Shown: positions 47,649 through 61,203 of the stretch, in pieces | How the letters are laid out: every line of letters begins with the position of its first letter | Numbering within the stretch: the first letter of the stretch is position 1 | Assembly: GCA_033439255.1 (NCBI GenBank) | Contig: CM065883.1 | Coordinates: 1,364,001 to 1,428,000, forward strand | Length of the DNA: 64,000 bases | DNA from: Hericium rajendrae | Lineage: Eukaryota; Basidiomycota; Agaricomycetes; Russulales; Hericiaceae | Reading direction: 5' to 3' | Notes under the pieces: generated by a model | Seen by the model: the letters and a program-made list of their open reading frames with translations, nothing else | The model's database searches: none | What the model was told of the DNA's origin: nothing | Made by a program: the position numbers and the translations under genes

Positions 47649-50200
47649 TTACGCCCAACCACCAGGGCGTCCCGCAGGAATCTGGTAGCCATCTTGGCCG
47701 TACTGTTGCGGCTCGGCGCTCTGTGACCACTGCGCCTCGCTCGGCATCGTAGGTGGACGGGGAGGTGGCCCAGGGTATGCTGGGTAGTTATGGCCTTGAG
47801 AGCCGGAGGGCGGGAGTGACGGCGGCGGCGGCACCTGAGAGTGTGCGGGCAGCGCAGGTGGGGCTGGGGGCGGTGGGATCGGTTGGTAGATAGGCTGCTC
47901 GCGCGGCGGCGGGCCTGGTGGCGGCTGCGGCAAAGGTAAACTAGGGCGGCCCGAGGCGGAGCGCCCGTGGGCGCACGACGGCGGCGTCGGGGGAGGGAAC
48001 GATCCACTGCGCGAGGATTGCGATGTCGAGAGATGGGATGGCGAATTTGAAGGCGGCGATGATTGAACCGGGAGTGGTGGGGGCGGTGGAACGTGCGGGA
48101 AGGAGGAGATAGGGGGTATTGCAGATATGCCATGGTCGGGCGGGCTATAGGAGCCAGGGTGAAGGGGGCCTGGGGGACCGGGGGGAGTGGGCAAAGGAGG
48201 GTGTATATGGTTGTGAGGGTTTCCATAGCTCGCAGATGGTGGCAGAGAGGAAGGATATCCGTATGCTTGGGGAGGTTGTCCAAATTGCGATTGTACTGGG
48301 GTCGAAAATTGGGAATATCCTTGGGGTGGTAAAGGAGGATGATGGGGCACCGGTGGCTGCCCGAATGTCTGAGGCGGCTGAGGTAAAGTACGGGATCCGG
48401 GGACATGGGTCTGAGGCGGGCCTGGAGTGGCGGTCGGTGGAGGAGTGTGGTACTGGGGCGGGGTCGGCGGATTATGACCTTGATAAGGCTGAGGAGGTGC
48501 CGAATGGGATGGTGCAGGAGGATCGGATGGTGACGGTGTCGCAGAATGATGGCCAGGAGGAGCTGATGCTGGAGGGGCCAAGCCATACCCAGAATACGAC
48601 GCAAACGAGGACTGGGGGGATTCCGTCGGCAGCGCTTGGTGGATGGAATTCACAGACGGCGTTGATGGCATGAAAGAAGAGGACGCGACGACAACGGTGC
48701 GAAGCCTGACGGGGCTGGTGTGCGAGGAGGTCGTGGATTGTAAACGGACGGTGCTGGCGTGCGCGTCGGAAGTGGTGCGAGGCCAACAGGTTCAGACATG
48801 TGTGAGGGAAGTGCAATCCCTGATGATTGCGAACCAAATGGCACAGGCGAGAAGCCTGACGATGTTATCGGGACACTGTATCTAGGCCGTCGGGGAGGTT
48901 GATAGCCTACAGTCGATGGCTGGGGCGGAATGGATTCATACGGCGCCTGGTAAGTTGATGGAGGAGGAAATGAATGACTGGACGAGACAGAGGTTTGATG
49001 GTATCGCTGCCCTTGACTAGTATCTAGCTGGTCATAATCATATCCAGAACCGTCATCGCTCCAGCCATTCTGTTCTGGTCCTTGGTACTCGCGTGTTGAT
49101 GTCGAAGAGGCGACGGGGAAATCCACAGAAGACGTCGATCGGGAATCGTAACCGTCTTGCAGCTAGAGAAAGCGTCAGCTGGCTAATCTTGACACCTCGA
49201 CTGCAACTTACAGAATAACTAGTCCTTCGAGACACCCTGTCCACCACACTGAGTTCACCGAAATCATTTACGACGTGATCAACAGATGGCACGCGGTTAG
49301 ATTTGGCGCGAATGGTCTGCTCATATGGCGCAGAATAAAGGTCCAAATTCACTTGAGAGCTTGAACTTCTCAAGGACGAAGGGAGTGATTCGCGGCGCAA
49401 ATGTTCAGCGAACGAACCTCCATTCATCGAGGGAGCGCGAGAAGACGGGGGTGATTCGGTAGATGGTACGAAAGATCCTGGACCCCCGTAGTGTTTACTG
49501 TTCTTGGCAATCTTTGCCGCGGACTTCTTCTCGGGAGGAGGTTCCTATATCACCAAAAAATGAAATTAGGAAGGAAGGTGATGCGCGTCAAGGTGATGCG
49601 CGTCAAACGGCAGGACGTACATTAGACCAGAACGTCAGCTCCAGGTAGACTTCTCCGCAATACTTGTCCTTGTTCGACAAAGTGAACCATTCTAACTCCC
49701 CTCAGCTATCAGATTATCATCACGCCGCCACGAAACAAACGGTGACATACCGTCAGTTTCGCCCTTCGTCAAGACCTCCGTAAGATCTACATTGGCATCT
49801 CCGATTAAGTCAGGTTCCCGTATGTCATCCGCGTAACATGCAATGCCCATGTTCTGGCCACCCTGAATCCGTTTAGGAGCTTTGCCATTTTTCGGGGGAA
49901 GTGGCGGGGGCACATCTTGGCCAGTCAGGTCGTCATCAGTGTCCTCGTATAAGGTGAACCGGACTTCTTCGTCCCATTCTGGGTGCTGTCCACCGCGCTT
50001 TATGGCTTTAGTCCTTTTCTTTTCGCCATTCAAGAATACGGCACAGTAAGGGTCTTGCTTTCCTATGTGACGTTTGTTAGGTAGGTTACGCTGGTTGATT
50101 CTAAGGTCAACATGAAAGGCGGCATTGTGGCTTGCACGCTTACAGCTTTCAGGATGACGACGATGAGAGTGCCTATTTCGCGTGGATTGTTCGATGCCAT
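47649..50200 (-). CDS. C2-domain protein, Inn1/Fic1 type
   Basis: Likely homolog of Inn1/Fic1, which bind cytokinesis proteins and drive membrane ingression and septum formation. Exons 50200-50144, 50090-49751, 49691-49621, 49544-49212 and one from 49162 on are in phase. The N-terminal C2 domain (residues 1-155) reads GTLIVVILKARNLPNKRHIG, KQDPYCAVFLNGEKKRT, GGQHPEWDEEVRFTLYED, VDLTEVLTKGETDEWFTL and CGEVYLELTFW. The acidic loop residues that bind calcium are only partly kept. The rest, over 500 residues, is extremely Pro/Ser-rich with many PxxP sites for SH3 partners (PPPPPLPVQSSPP, PPPGPPPREQP). One base seems missing near 48680-48697, where the frame must move to reach SSSFMPSTPSVNS. The role is by family and layout. 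Confidence 0.8.
49576..49605. repeat. 15-base tandem duplication inside an intron
   Basis: Two perfect copies of AGGTGATGCGCGTCA stand head to tail within the third intron of the C2-protein gene. They leave the splice sites untouched. Confidence 0.9.
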
Positions 50201-50464
50201 GAGGATATAATGAAGAAGAGAATGAGAGAAATGAGGGACGGGATGTAAAGGCTTAGAAGAAAGACATTCAGCAGCAGCGCGCCTCTGCACCAGAGCGGTG
50301 CTGCCGTTCAACATCCTACGCGTCCATCCCAATCAGGCAACAACGAAGCATCACGGGGACTGCGCATTGTGCAGCGGCTAATGGCCAACTTCCCCCCGCG
50401 ACCATCAAAGACGACAAAGGAAGAAAGTCATTTTATTGGCTCAGACTACGTCTCTACATCTCGT

Positions 50465-52882
50465 TCATTGCCCAGGTGTGTATGGTGTATTGTCTTCAAA
50501 AATTAGATGCGGCTTTCTTTGTGCCAAATCAAGGATCATCTCCGCAAAGTAGCTGTTGGCCCACGCAAACCAGGGCCGAGTGTACTGCGACCCGTCGTAT
50601 ATGTTCACCGACTCGTGGATGAGTCCAAGCCCATTGGTATTCTGGAACCGGATCCTCTCATGAGTTGTGAGCTCAGCCGGTAAGTTGATGCCACTTACGT
50701 TCGCGATGATGTACAGGGACTGTAGAATCTCGCTATCGTCGTTTGTGCCGAAAATAGCTGAGATCTGGGACATGGGCCACGGGTTCCAGGCGTCGACATG
50801 AGGCCCCCTTGTATTAATGTTGGATCAACGATGAGCGTGAAGAGATGCGCTGCATATTCACCCAATTCCCCTGAATGTCTTGCCGGCAGTGTAATACGGG
50901 TTCTGGCGAGAGAGCAGCAACTTCCGTGTGGCAACGTATGCAGGATGTGATTTGTCAAGGAAACCAAGGTATGGGAGAGACAAAAGGGACTGGAGGAATC
51001 ACGTATTTCAGCATTGAAGAGGCAAACTGTGGTGGTGCGACATACGGGAACGTTGGCGTCATCCATGACATATCTGCCCCCGTATCCTGATACTTCCTAT
51101 TCAGCATCGCGTATCTTTCTCCGGTACAGAAATGCTCTTACCGTTAGTTTCGTAAGCAAAGATGTTGTTAACGACCTTATTCAGGACGATCAGAACGCTC
51201 AATGGTCAAATAGTCAATGAAGACTTACCGTCGTCTGCCAAATGGCGTTCTGGATCGTAGAGCTGTATTTCCGCGCAAGCTGGCTGACGTTCCGCAACTG
51301 TCCGACTTTGTCCAGCATATCCGCGAGATGGGTCAGCTCAACGCTCAACATTGCGTTCGCCGGGGTCAGAAATGCTAGAAGAAACATCAACATCTTTTCT
51401 TTCCTTTTCCCGGATCTGTAGATACGTACCGAATGTGCTCAGATCGTCCGATGGTCGATGATGTGTCCCTACCAACCCTGTATAGGCCTTCGGCTCACCG
51501 TTGCCCGCATTATTTACGGCCGGACTCAGAGCACCGTTGCCGCCCGTCCAGTTATAGTATGAGATGAAATTGAAGTCCTCATCGAAAGAACCCTGAGACT
51601 GCTCCCATATGACCGTGAATATCTGATCAATGGCACTCTTCCCTGAAAGTCACTTAAATTGATGATGTGGAGAAGCTATGGATGGACAGAACGCACAGTT
51701 GTCGTTGATGATGGAGGCATCCCCTGTCTCCTCGAAATACGATCGCGATAGTTTGAGGAAGCCACAGAGTGAGTCTAACTCGTACTACGAAACAAGACGC
51801 CAAGAATCAGAAATCCGATGATAAGGCTTGAGCTTTGAGGGCACCTTGCACTCAAAGACAATCTGATTGTTGACTGGCCTAGAGCATAACAATATGTTAG
51901 GGTTGTCGTACGGTTCGCGTGCCGGATAACTCACGGGTTGACGGCGACCCCATCCGCCCAGTCGTTATGAGAAGTGCTGAGTCCACTTTCTGGCGGAGGC
52001 TGGAATGCGCCGCAGTACGGGTATTGAGAGACGTAGCGGGATTCGTTATTGATGACGGCCTTGAGCAAATTCTGAAGCTGGGTATCGTTGGCGAGCAAGG
52101 TGCGATAGACATTGAGCTGATAGATGCCACTTAGTAGGGACATAATCAGCTACATATATGTTGGTCTTACGAACTTGATTTGCCGTATCACGCAGCCATT
52201 GCGCGCTATATGCACTTAATGAATAGTGACCCATGAACGAGAGACATCTTAGACATACGTGATGTCCTATGGGATATTTCATTAGACTTGGCAGATAAGA
52301 TGAGAAGGATTTAGTAATGTAACTCACCCCGGTGATAACGAACGCCAGATTCTCCTCCTGGATCATAGGTCAGGATAGCGTCGATGGACATGAGTCAAGA
52401 TCATCAGGCTGACCGAATTGAAGTATTTAATCGTCGTATCTTGCGGGGCGTTTAGCAGTTGGACCGCGCTTCAACAGGATATCAACCTACCAAGCGTGTT
52501 CGGGAACGTATTCTCGAAAAGACGCGCAATGTCAGGGTCTGTCAGACGCGATTTCATATCATCAATAACGCGCTGCACACATGGTCCGTCAATCAGATGC
52601 CAGTAAAGCTAGAAAGACAACTGCACCTCCACGGCAGAGTTGTTGAAGGTTCGACAAGCCGGGGCTGGCCTCATGAACGGAAGACCCAGCGGCCCCGACG
52701 ACGGATTCCCTTGTGGGACTGTAGTTTCCGGCCAGTGCGATCATTTAGCCTTGGTCACGCACCAGTGAAGCACAAAGACTCACCGAAGAGAAGCTGGTAT
52801 AATCCGGGCAGCTTTGTGCAGCGACGGATATGACGCTGAACGCCGCCAGCGCCGTCCACCACGAATTGATCCTACCCACCAT
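50465..52882 (-). CDS. Secreted GH125 exo-alpha-1,6-mannosidase
   Basis: GH125 enzymes remove alpha-1,6-linked mannose from the ends of N-glycans and mannan. The signal peptide is WTALAAFSVISVAAQS. Family blocks in order: GPLGLPFMRPAPACRTFN, DPDIARLFENTFPNTL, ENLAFVITGDITAQWLRDTA (catalytic Asp region), YVSQYPYCGAFQPPPESG, GSFDEDFNFISYYNWTG, HHRPSDDLSTFAFLTPANAM, GYGGRYVMDDANVPSLLSLP, GGPHVDAWNPWPMSQI and LGLIHESVNI with the Glu. About 17 exons, including one of 8 bases (52266-52259) and one of 31 (52205-52175). The junction of exons 1 and 2 is off by one base if the strong GTGAGT donor is used. An intron of 42 bases near the 3' end (50698-50657) would be in frame if retained. The family is certain. 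Confidence 0.9.
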
Positions 52883-53530
52883 GCTGTGAGTCCAGTATTC
52901 GGAAGGCAAACTATTTAGGTGCTGGAAACCGGCGCTGCAGAGGGCAAACCAGTCCTGCATCATCATTCATGCTCTTCTTATCTGTGCCCGAGGATTTGAA
53001 AGAAGACAGGTCACGGACCGTGAGGGTAGAAGTCGCGTCGCGTCGCGTAACGCGCGCTCTGTCCACGCGACCCACTGCGGCGCGGCGCTCAATGACAGAC
53101 GCGGGTCAAGAGCGGGTTAGAAGAGGGTCAACACAGATGAGCCACATGCACTGCGAGACATGTGATCGCAGCATTTTGCAGAGGATATAAATTACAGGAC
53201 GGGAACATTAAACGCGCATCCCTCACGACGGCGGCGCATCGGAGGTGGGAAGAGACAAGGGTCAGATCAATCACGAACCATAGCAAGCATCAAGTGGAGG
53301 AGCAAGTGGAGGGTAACGTCTCGTAGCGCGATGATTCTCTTACAGTAAGGGGGTATAGAGGTAGACAAGGACGAAGACAGCCACAGAAGAAACAAATACT
53401 GTCCAAAATCCTTTGAAGGGCGAAAGATATTTGAAGGGATGTTGCAATGCATAGAATCTGTATACAAGGATTGAGCGAACTGGAGGACGACAGACAGAGA
53501 AAACAACTCACGAAATAGACAATCGAAAAA
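52883..53530. other. Intergenic, no gene recognised
   Basis: Contains the GH125 upstream region and the 3' flank of the Ser-rich gene. Small frames only. A short stretch (53031-53060) is made of repeated CGCGTC/CGTAACGCG motifs. Confidence 0.4.
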
Positions 53531-55416
53531 TTAAAACATAGGTGTCGACGGTGCGGAATGCCATACATCCGTACGAGGGCTGGTTGGGTCTGCACTGGTA
53601 GGGCCGTCGCCTTCAGCTTGCGATGCATTTACTTTTGCGTCTACGATTTGACCGTCAGGGTTATTGGGATCGGCCTCTGTATGGCTTGCAGGCGGGACTG
53701 ACGGGGAATCTTCTAGTGAATGAGATGATTTGCTTCCGTCACCCTGCGGAGAGAAAGCGTCGGCGTTGGCACGTCCCTGAACCCGGCCTTGACTGGTTGG
53801 CGAATGATCCGTAACGACGGTGTCGGTCTCTGCCTGGCCTTGCCTGGGGTCTGTGTCGGAGCGTGGCGAGGACTGTTCGCTACTGCTGGCAGGGGCGGTT
53901 GACTTGCCATCCGAGTCTCCTCCGCCTTCCTTCGAGGCAACCGGAGAAACCATTACGATGCTCTCCTCATCCTCCTCATTCCCTTCACTGAATTGCTCAC
54001 CAGTCCGAAGGCTTGCCGTCCACGTGCTTCTATCTCTGAGAGCAGGTGTCCCAGGGGCGATCGCAGCGATGCTGCCATTCAGGACAGCCGCACTCCACCC
54101 ACTCGCTTCGCTCTCCCAACTTCCCCGTCTCGAGCTTCTGGGCCTCAAGGCCCGGACGCTGGCGTCGAAATCTCTGTCACAGTCTGCATCCATGTCATCG
54201 CCGAGCACGAAGTGACTAGATCGGTCCTCAGCGAGTAAGCGGCTGCCTCCAAGATGTGCGAAATGTGGGAGACAGACATTGAATCTCCATTCCCCATCAG
54301 TCCCATGCGGGTTCCTGGCATTGCAAATGCAGATGAAGCAAGTGTGAGGACAGACGCATCGTCCGAGGGCGGTGATGACGGCCGGGGGTTGTTGCGTGGG
54401 TGATGCGACGTGTGTTGGGGTGCTTGCAGCGAATGTCCGATCGGCAGCATCTGCATCGCATTCGTGGAGTTCTGATATGATGAGGGGCGAGACGATGAGG
54501 GAGACGGCGGAAGTGCTGAAAACGAGATAGATCCCCCAATAGAACCAGGAGCTCCAGAGTGCGATCGCACATGAGCGGGCAATCTCGGTGCTGGCGATCC
54601 AGGGGTGGGCGGTGCCTGGGCAATGTGCGCCATTCCGCCCGTCAGATCCACGCTGAGCAGGGTCGTAGGTTTAGTGCTGGCCGCCATGCTTCGGAATGTC
54701 CGAGGGTCCGAGAGATAGGACGATGAGGACCGCGATGGAGAGGGTGAAGGAGGCGCACTCGGGGGCAACGGCCGGACGGATGCATCCTCGTCTGCCTCGA
54801 GATTACTAGTAGGGGACCACATCGAGTCCCGAGCAAACGACGACCTGTAGGTAGATGCCTCACCATGCCCATCCGGGTCACTGACCACGCTCTCCGGGTC
54901 ATCCTCGTTCAACGAAATGGGAGGCTGTCTTGTCATGCCTATGCTCTCCACAATCTGGCTAGTCCTTCTAAACTCCTTGTCTCCGCTCGATCGACCCCGT
55001 GAGGGCGTGGAATGAACACGGCTCAACGGGCTGAATCCTTCGGGCAGTCCCGGTCTTCTCTTCACCTTGCTGCTTTCATCCCGAGCGATAGTGTTGGCTC
55101 TGGTTGCATCAGAAGCACGACGCGTGCGGACGGTGCCAGCGATCTTCCGCTGGAACCAATCAATGATAGGCTTGCTTGAACGGCGGGCGATCCTCTTGGT
55201 CTGCGATTGAGATGGAGGGTCATGAGGCTCGCGCGACTCGACCTTGGAGGCAGATGATACCCGTTGCTCTTTCTTCGGCTGCTGTGTGATAGGAGTTGGT
55301 TCAGAGCGACGCGCTCGACGCTGCTGCTCTTTCAACGGCACTGGCCTCTCCTTCGAGACACGAAGAGGTGCCTGCTTCTTCGTATTCGGTGCTGCGGTGG
55401 TCTCTGGAACTGGCAT
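53531..55416 (-). CDS. Large Ser/Pro-rich protein, unknown, frame broken
   Basis: Over 620 residues, nearly all disordered. The N-terminal part is basic (KEQQRRARRSEPTPITQQPK, KRIARRSSKPIIDWFQRKI). Ser-Pro-rich stretches follow (SAPPSPSPSRSSSSYLSD, ALPPSPSSSRPSS). A more ordered piece, SVSHISHILE then RLLAEDRSSHFVLGDDMDAD and FDASVRALRPRS, spans a frame change near 54240-54252 that needs one added base. The C-terminus is acidic and ends APSTPMF. An upstream ATG at 55554 would add 46 mostly hydrophobic residues; I prefer 55416. No domain is recognised. The conserved-looking LLAEDRSSHFVLG block is the best handle for a search. Confidence 0.6.
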
Positions 55417-55759
55417 GAGTTCGTTAGATGAAGAAATGGGAAATACGTAGAGGATGGGCCTGAAAAACAGGAAGAAATGAGAGGTGAGACGGACGACAAC
55501 GGGCAGCAGCAACTCGACGCGGGTAACCCTCTTCAGAATGAATCTCAGATCCATACCGCTTCTACCGTGGGAAATGTTGTATCAGGTTTAATGGATGGCC
55601 TCGGGTATAGGGCTCGCGAGTTCTCTCTCAAGGACAGCATGTACATCACTTCAGGTCCATACTAGATCTGCAGCAGTCATATATATAATCATGCGTAACT
55701 AAGCATGATATTTTGTTCGGATACGCTCAGGCGAAGTCGACCCACACCGGTACTAGGCC

Positions 55760-57435
<1,676 letters not shown>

Positions 57436-57663
57436 TGTTTCCTAGTATCGAATAGCTGGTGAGTCGTATCTGAACGGGTGGAGACTGGAAAAAGTGGAAT
57501 GCTGCAGAATGACCGGCGCCTAGCTGCTTCGGCCGACATGAGCCGATTCAATACTGACGCGACAAGTCACACCACGTGATGTCGCGCGTCACTTGTTTAA
57601 CGAGACGCGTATGGGCGCTTGACGGTGACTGCACTTGCGACACCGCTATCCAACCTTTCTAAA
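57436..57663. promoter_or_regulatory. Shared divergent promoter
   Basis: 228 bases between the LYS12 ATG and the Cdt2-like ATG. No obvious TATA box is seen. The sequence includes TGACGCGACAAG and GATGTCGCGCGTCACTTG; the latter holds an MCB/MluI-like element (the replication-gene box ACGCGT occurs at 57603-57608), which would suit the Cdt2-like gene. Confidence 0.4.
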
Positions 57664-59496
57664 ATGCAGGCCCCTCCCAACTGCTCCCCTGCCCACCCAG
57701 TCCTTGCTAACAGCACCAATGTTGATAAGGAGAAATATCTTTTCTTTTTCTCTGTTCCTCCAAGGCCATCATTGAAGGCAAAGCGACCTTCGGTTGCCGA
57801 CCTGAAAGACGATTCACGGAGAAAGCGCGTCAAACTCTCGGTTCCTGAGTCAGATGTTTCAGAGGAAGAACAAACCGATGAGAGCGATGTAGAAATGGAG
57901 GATGTGGTCGATTTAACCCGCCTGTCGTCACCACAAAATCCGTTTCCAGATGACGCAGAAGACGCGCCACGTTGCGCCCAGGACTATTGTCACGGCCATT
58001 TCATTGTGAGTCCCATTTATGACACGTGTTTAAAAAATTTCAATTGATTTTCCTTTGATTAGTGCCAACGCGTTCGATCCTGCAATCATTCGTGTCTTCA
58101 CACAAGTCGGATATTTTTAAATGCCAGTCTCTGGTAGATGGCGCGTTTCTGACACCGCCATACGCATGTGCTTACACTCACGGTATGTCCTTGCTTTTGG
58201 ATGCTTGGCATGATAAAAATAACGCCTCTTGCACATGATAGCGGCGAAGAAAGGTGGCGTGCCTCTGTTAGCAGTCGCGACGGAACAAGGCACCGTCCAT
58301 ATGTTAAACACCTCCAAGCAAGACGAATGGGACTGTGGTGGGTTGCTTTGCGATGAATCTGAGGTTATCCTGTCTCACCGTGAAATGCCGACCAGAACTA
58401 CCGCGTACGGTCTTGCAGGTCCACGACAATGGGATCTTCGACGTGCAGTGGTCTCCGACCGATGAGTGCTTCGCAACGACATCCGGCGACCAATCAGTCT
58501 GTATTGTGGATGTCACAGCCAAGAAGGTGCTGCATGTCCTGCGTGGACACTCAAGCACCGTTAAGTCCGTGGTCTGGGATCCAGCGAACACAAGCTTGCT
58601 GAGCACTGGAGGACGCGACGGTGGAATCTGTATCTGGGATCTGCGCCTTGCCGACCAGCCCATTGGGTTGCAGCCCGTCATGACGATCGCTGCTGCTCAT
58701 GGTGAGGACGCGCCAACAAAAGGCAGGGGCCGTCGTCCGAAACCTAATACCGCCGGCCGCAGTGTCACGAGCTTGTTGTACCCTGGGGCGATCCTCACGG
58801 CCTCATCAGTAGCGGTACCTTCGATGGGTGCGTTCATTTCCACGCCATTCTTGCCGGACGCAACTGACGGCGCGCCACAGCATCCTCCGCTATTGGGACC
58901 TCCGTCAGCCTACTGGTAACCGCAAGGGCAAAGTGAAGCAGCCGAAGGCTATCACACAGCCCACATACAGATCTGAGTTCGACCCCACGATGCTCAACGG
59001 CTCCCGCCCTCGCGGCATCACTTCTCTCGTCGCGGGCTCGGGACCAACGGCCGGCCTCATCTTCGGTCTTGGGATCGACTCCCGCATCCACACCTATGCG
59101 TCCTCGTCGTTGTCGCCCATAGCGAACGGAAGCACCGGTACGTTCAGCCATCCGCAGATGCAGGTCAAGAACTTCTACGTGCGTCTGGCGCTCTCGCCTG
59201 ATGGACGCCATCTTGCAAGTGGCAGTGCTGGTCCAAGAGGAGCTGCCTTCCTGTACGATGTATCGGATGCAGGACGGACGTTCTCATCCACCGACACTCG
59301 TGGTGTGGAGTTGAGGAGTCAACACGGGGAGGTCGGGGCGCTGGACTGGGCGGATGGGACACTGGCTACTTGCGCAGACGACGGGACTGTTCGGATATGG
59401 CGGCAAAACCTGGAGAAGAAGAAAGAATGCGAAGCGGACGAGGAGACGGCCGCGTGGCATTATGCATGGGCTACAGATGGGGCTGGCCTGAGCTGA
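57664..59496 (+). CDS. Cdt2/DTL-like WD40 protein
   Basis: Cdt2 is the substrate receptor of the CRL4 ubiquitin ligase that destroys Cdt1 and other replication factors. Five exons: 57664-57988 (alternative end 58005), 58063-58182, 58242-58337, 58396-58827 and 58881-59496. The N-terminus is acidic and disordered (ESDVSEEEQTDESDVEMEDV). WD repeats follow: VPLLAVATEQGTVHMLN, HDNGIFDVQWSPTDECFATT, GDQSVCIVDVTAKKVLHVL, GHSSTVKSVVWDPANTSLL, GGRDGGICIWDLRLADQP, ISSGTFDGILRYWDLRQP, YVRLALSPDGRHLASGS and TLATCADDGTVRIWRQN. The repeat order, with the long insert after the fourth blade, fits Cdt2. One G seems missing from the G4 run at 58785-58788, where LLYPG must shift to reach GDPHGLISSG. A replication-type promoter element nearby agrees. 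Confidence 0.85.
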
Positions 59497-59728
59497 AGGC
59501 GACGTTGGTCGAACCGATATACCATGTTCAATGTATACCATGTGCAATCATTTCTTGCAGTCGCAATGCTACGGAAAGTGCTTTCTTGACGTCAAATAAA
59601 TAATATGGATTACAGAATGTGCGAGTACGTGCAGGTGAGTAGTATAGTGTGCAAAACGAGACAAAGTAAGAGGATGCAAAGGGGTGCCAAAGTGGGGTAT
59701 GTGAAGGTAAGTCTGTCAGGAAGAGCGA

Positions 59729-60626
59729 CTATTTCTTCTGTATCGCATTGACTAGCCTGAACGGGACATCAATATGTGGATTTCAGTATGAACGCAATGT
59801 AACACGCACCAATCCAAGCCTTCTTCTAGACCTTCTCCCTTCACCGCACAGCTGCCGCGGACACTCCAATCTCGACCCTTCTCACCACCCGCAAGACCTA
59901 GCTGCTCACTGATCTCCTCTGGCTTCAACGCACCCGCCACATCCTGCTTGTTGCAAAACACAAGGAGAGGTACACCGGCCAGCTCGTCCTCGGAGAGCAT
60001 GGTCAACAGCTCACTGCGCGAGGTCTGAAGTCGGTCGTGATCGGAAGAATCGATGACATAGATGATGGCAGAGGTGTTCGGAAAGTAACAACGCCAGTAG
60101 GGGCTGTGAGGGGCACAATGAAGATGTAATTAGGACAACCTATGACATATTGCGTTGTTGCATACCGAATACTGGATTGTCCGCCAAGGTCCCACACCTG
60201 GAATTTGATGTTTTTGTACTGGAAAAGCGGTCATTAAGGTAAGCGATGGATATGGTGCACGCGGGACGTACCTGGACCGTTTCTACATTGAACCCGATTG
60301 CTACATGGCATTGATTAGTTGATTAATCTCCATGTCAGCAGCAAAGGACTAATTACTTGGTATTGTTGACACGACCTCTCCAATCTGTTTAGGACATGCA
60401 GTCAGTCACCGCGAATGGCCGGACAGATACTATGAACGTACCTGCAGTCGGTACAGAATCGTAGTCTTCCAGAATCCGTGTCAGCGCGTGCTGTACCCCA
60501 CAATGCGATCGCGCGTACCTTGCCAGCGGAGTCCAGACCAAGCATGAGGATGCGGACATCCTGGTCTTTACTCCAGCTCAGGAGTGATGAAAGAGAGGAA
60601 AACAAAGAGGATACTGAGAGGCCCAT
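59729..60626 (-). CDS. ARL1: ARL1-type small GTPase
   Basis: Arf-like GTPase of the trans-Golgi that recruits golgins. Exons join as MGLSVSSLFSSLSSLLSWSK, then [117 protein letters not shown] and VNAIQKK. All nucleotide sites are present: GLDSAGKTT (P-loop), TIGFN (switch 1), WDLGGQ (switch 2), NKQD, and SCA. Gly2 can be myristoylated. [13 protein letters not shown] marks ARL1 rather than ARF1 (which has AGQ...). One exon has 24 bases. It is divergent from the basic repeat protein gene, 577 bases apart. Confidence 0.94.
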
Positions 60627-61203
60627 GCCTGCTGTGGTCGCGCTCGACTGGAGCGATCTCTAAGCTGAACGACTGCGTACAGTGCTTTTCTCGTAAGCAC
60701 CGGCGTATCCCGAGCACTTCATCGACCATGTCCCCGGATTGGAATCTCTCGTTGTTGTCACCGTTCGCTTGCGCTTTGACCTGCTTTGACCGCGTTCAAC
60801 GTGCTCTCCTCATTCAAACATGGCTGTCAAAGCAACCGCCCTTTCCCAAGATTTCATTTTAGTATGGCTATTTCATGAAGTAGTGCAGCGGCAGCGTATC
60901 TCGCACCCCGCTCCACGAACCAGGGGATACACAATAACGTCGTTACTCTGGTACGAGCAATTTTGATTTGGACAATACAAGGACTATCAGGGACCCTGCG
61001 CCGTCCACGACCGTTGTTATGTCATGTCAAAGCGGTACGAGGCCACGCATCATTCCTGGAACAATAGCACGCAGCGGGCCTAAAAACTACAACGGTTGGG
61101 AACCTTCACTAAGTGGCGCCCTACATAAGATATGTGGGGCTTTATCCAGACTCTTTCATCCCTCTTCCAACAAACATCCTCCTCCACTGTGTAATACTAC
61201 ACC

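Noticed and set aside
47498-48604. A 368-codon minus-strand frame rich in His, Arg and Pro
   Set aside because: It is the shifted-frame shadow of the Pro-rich tail of the C2 protein, whose own frame has regular PxxP and Ser-Pro patterns.
49576-49605. Possible CRISPR-like or integrative repeat
   Set aside because: Only two copies with no spacer, inside a eukaryotic intron; a simple tandem duplication explains it.
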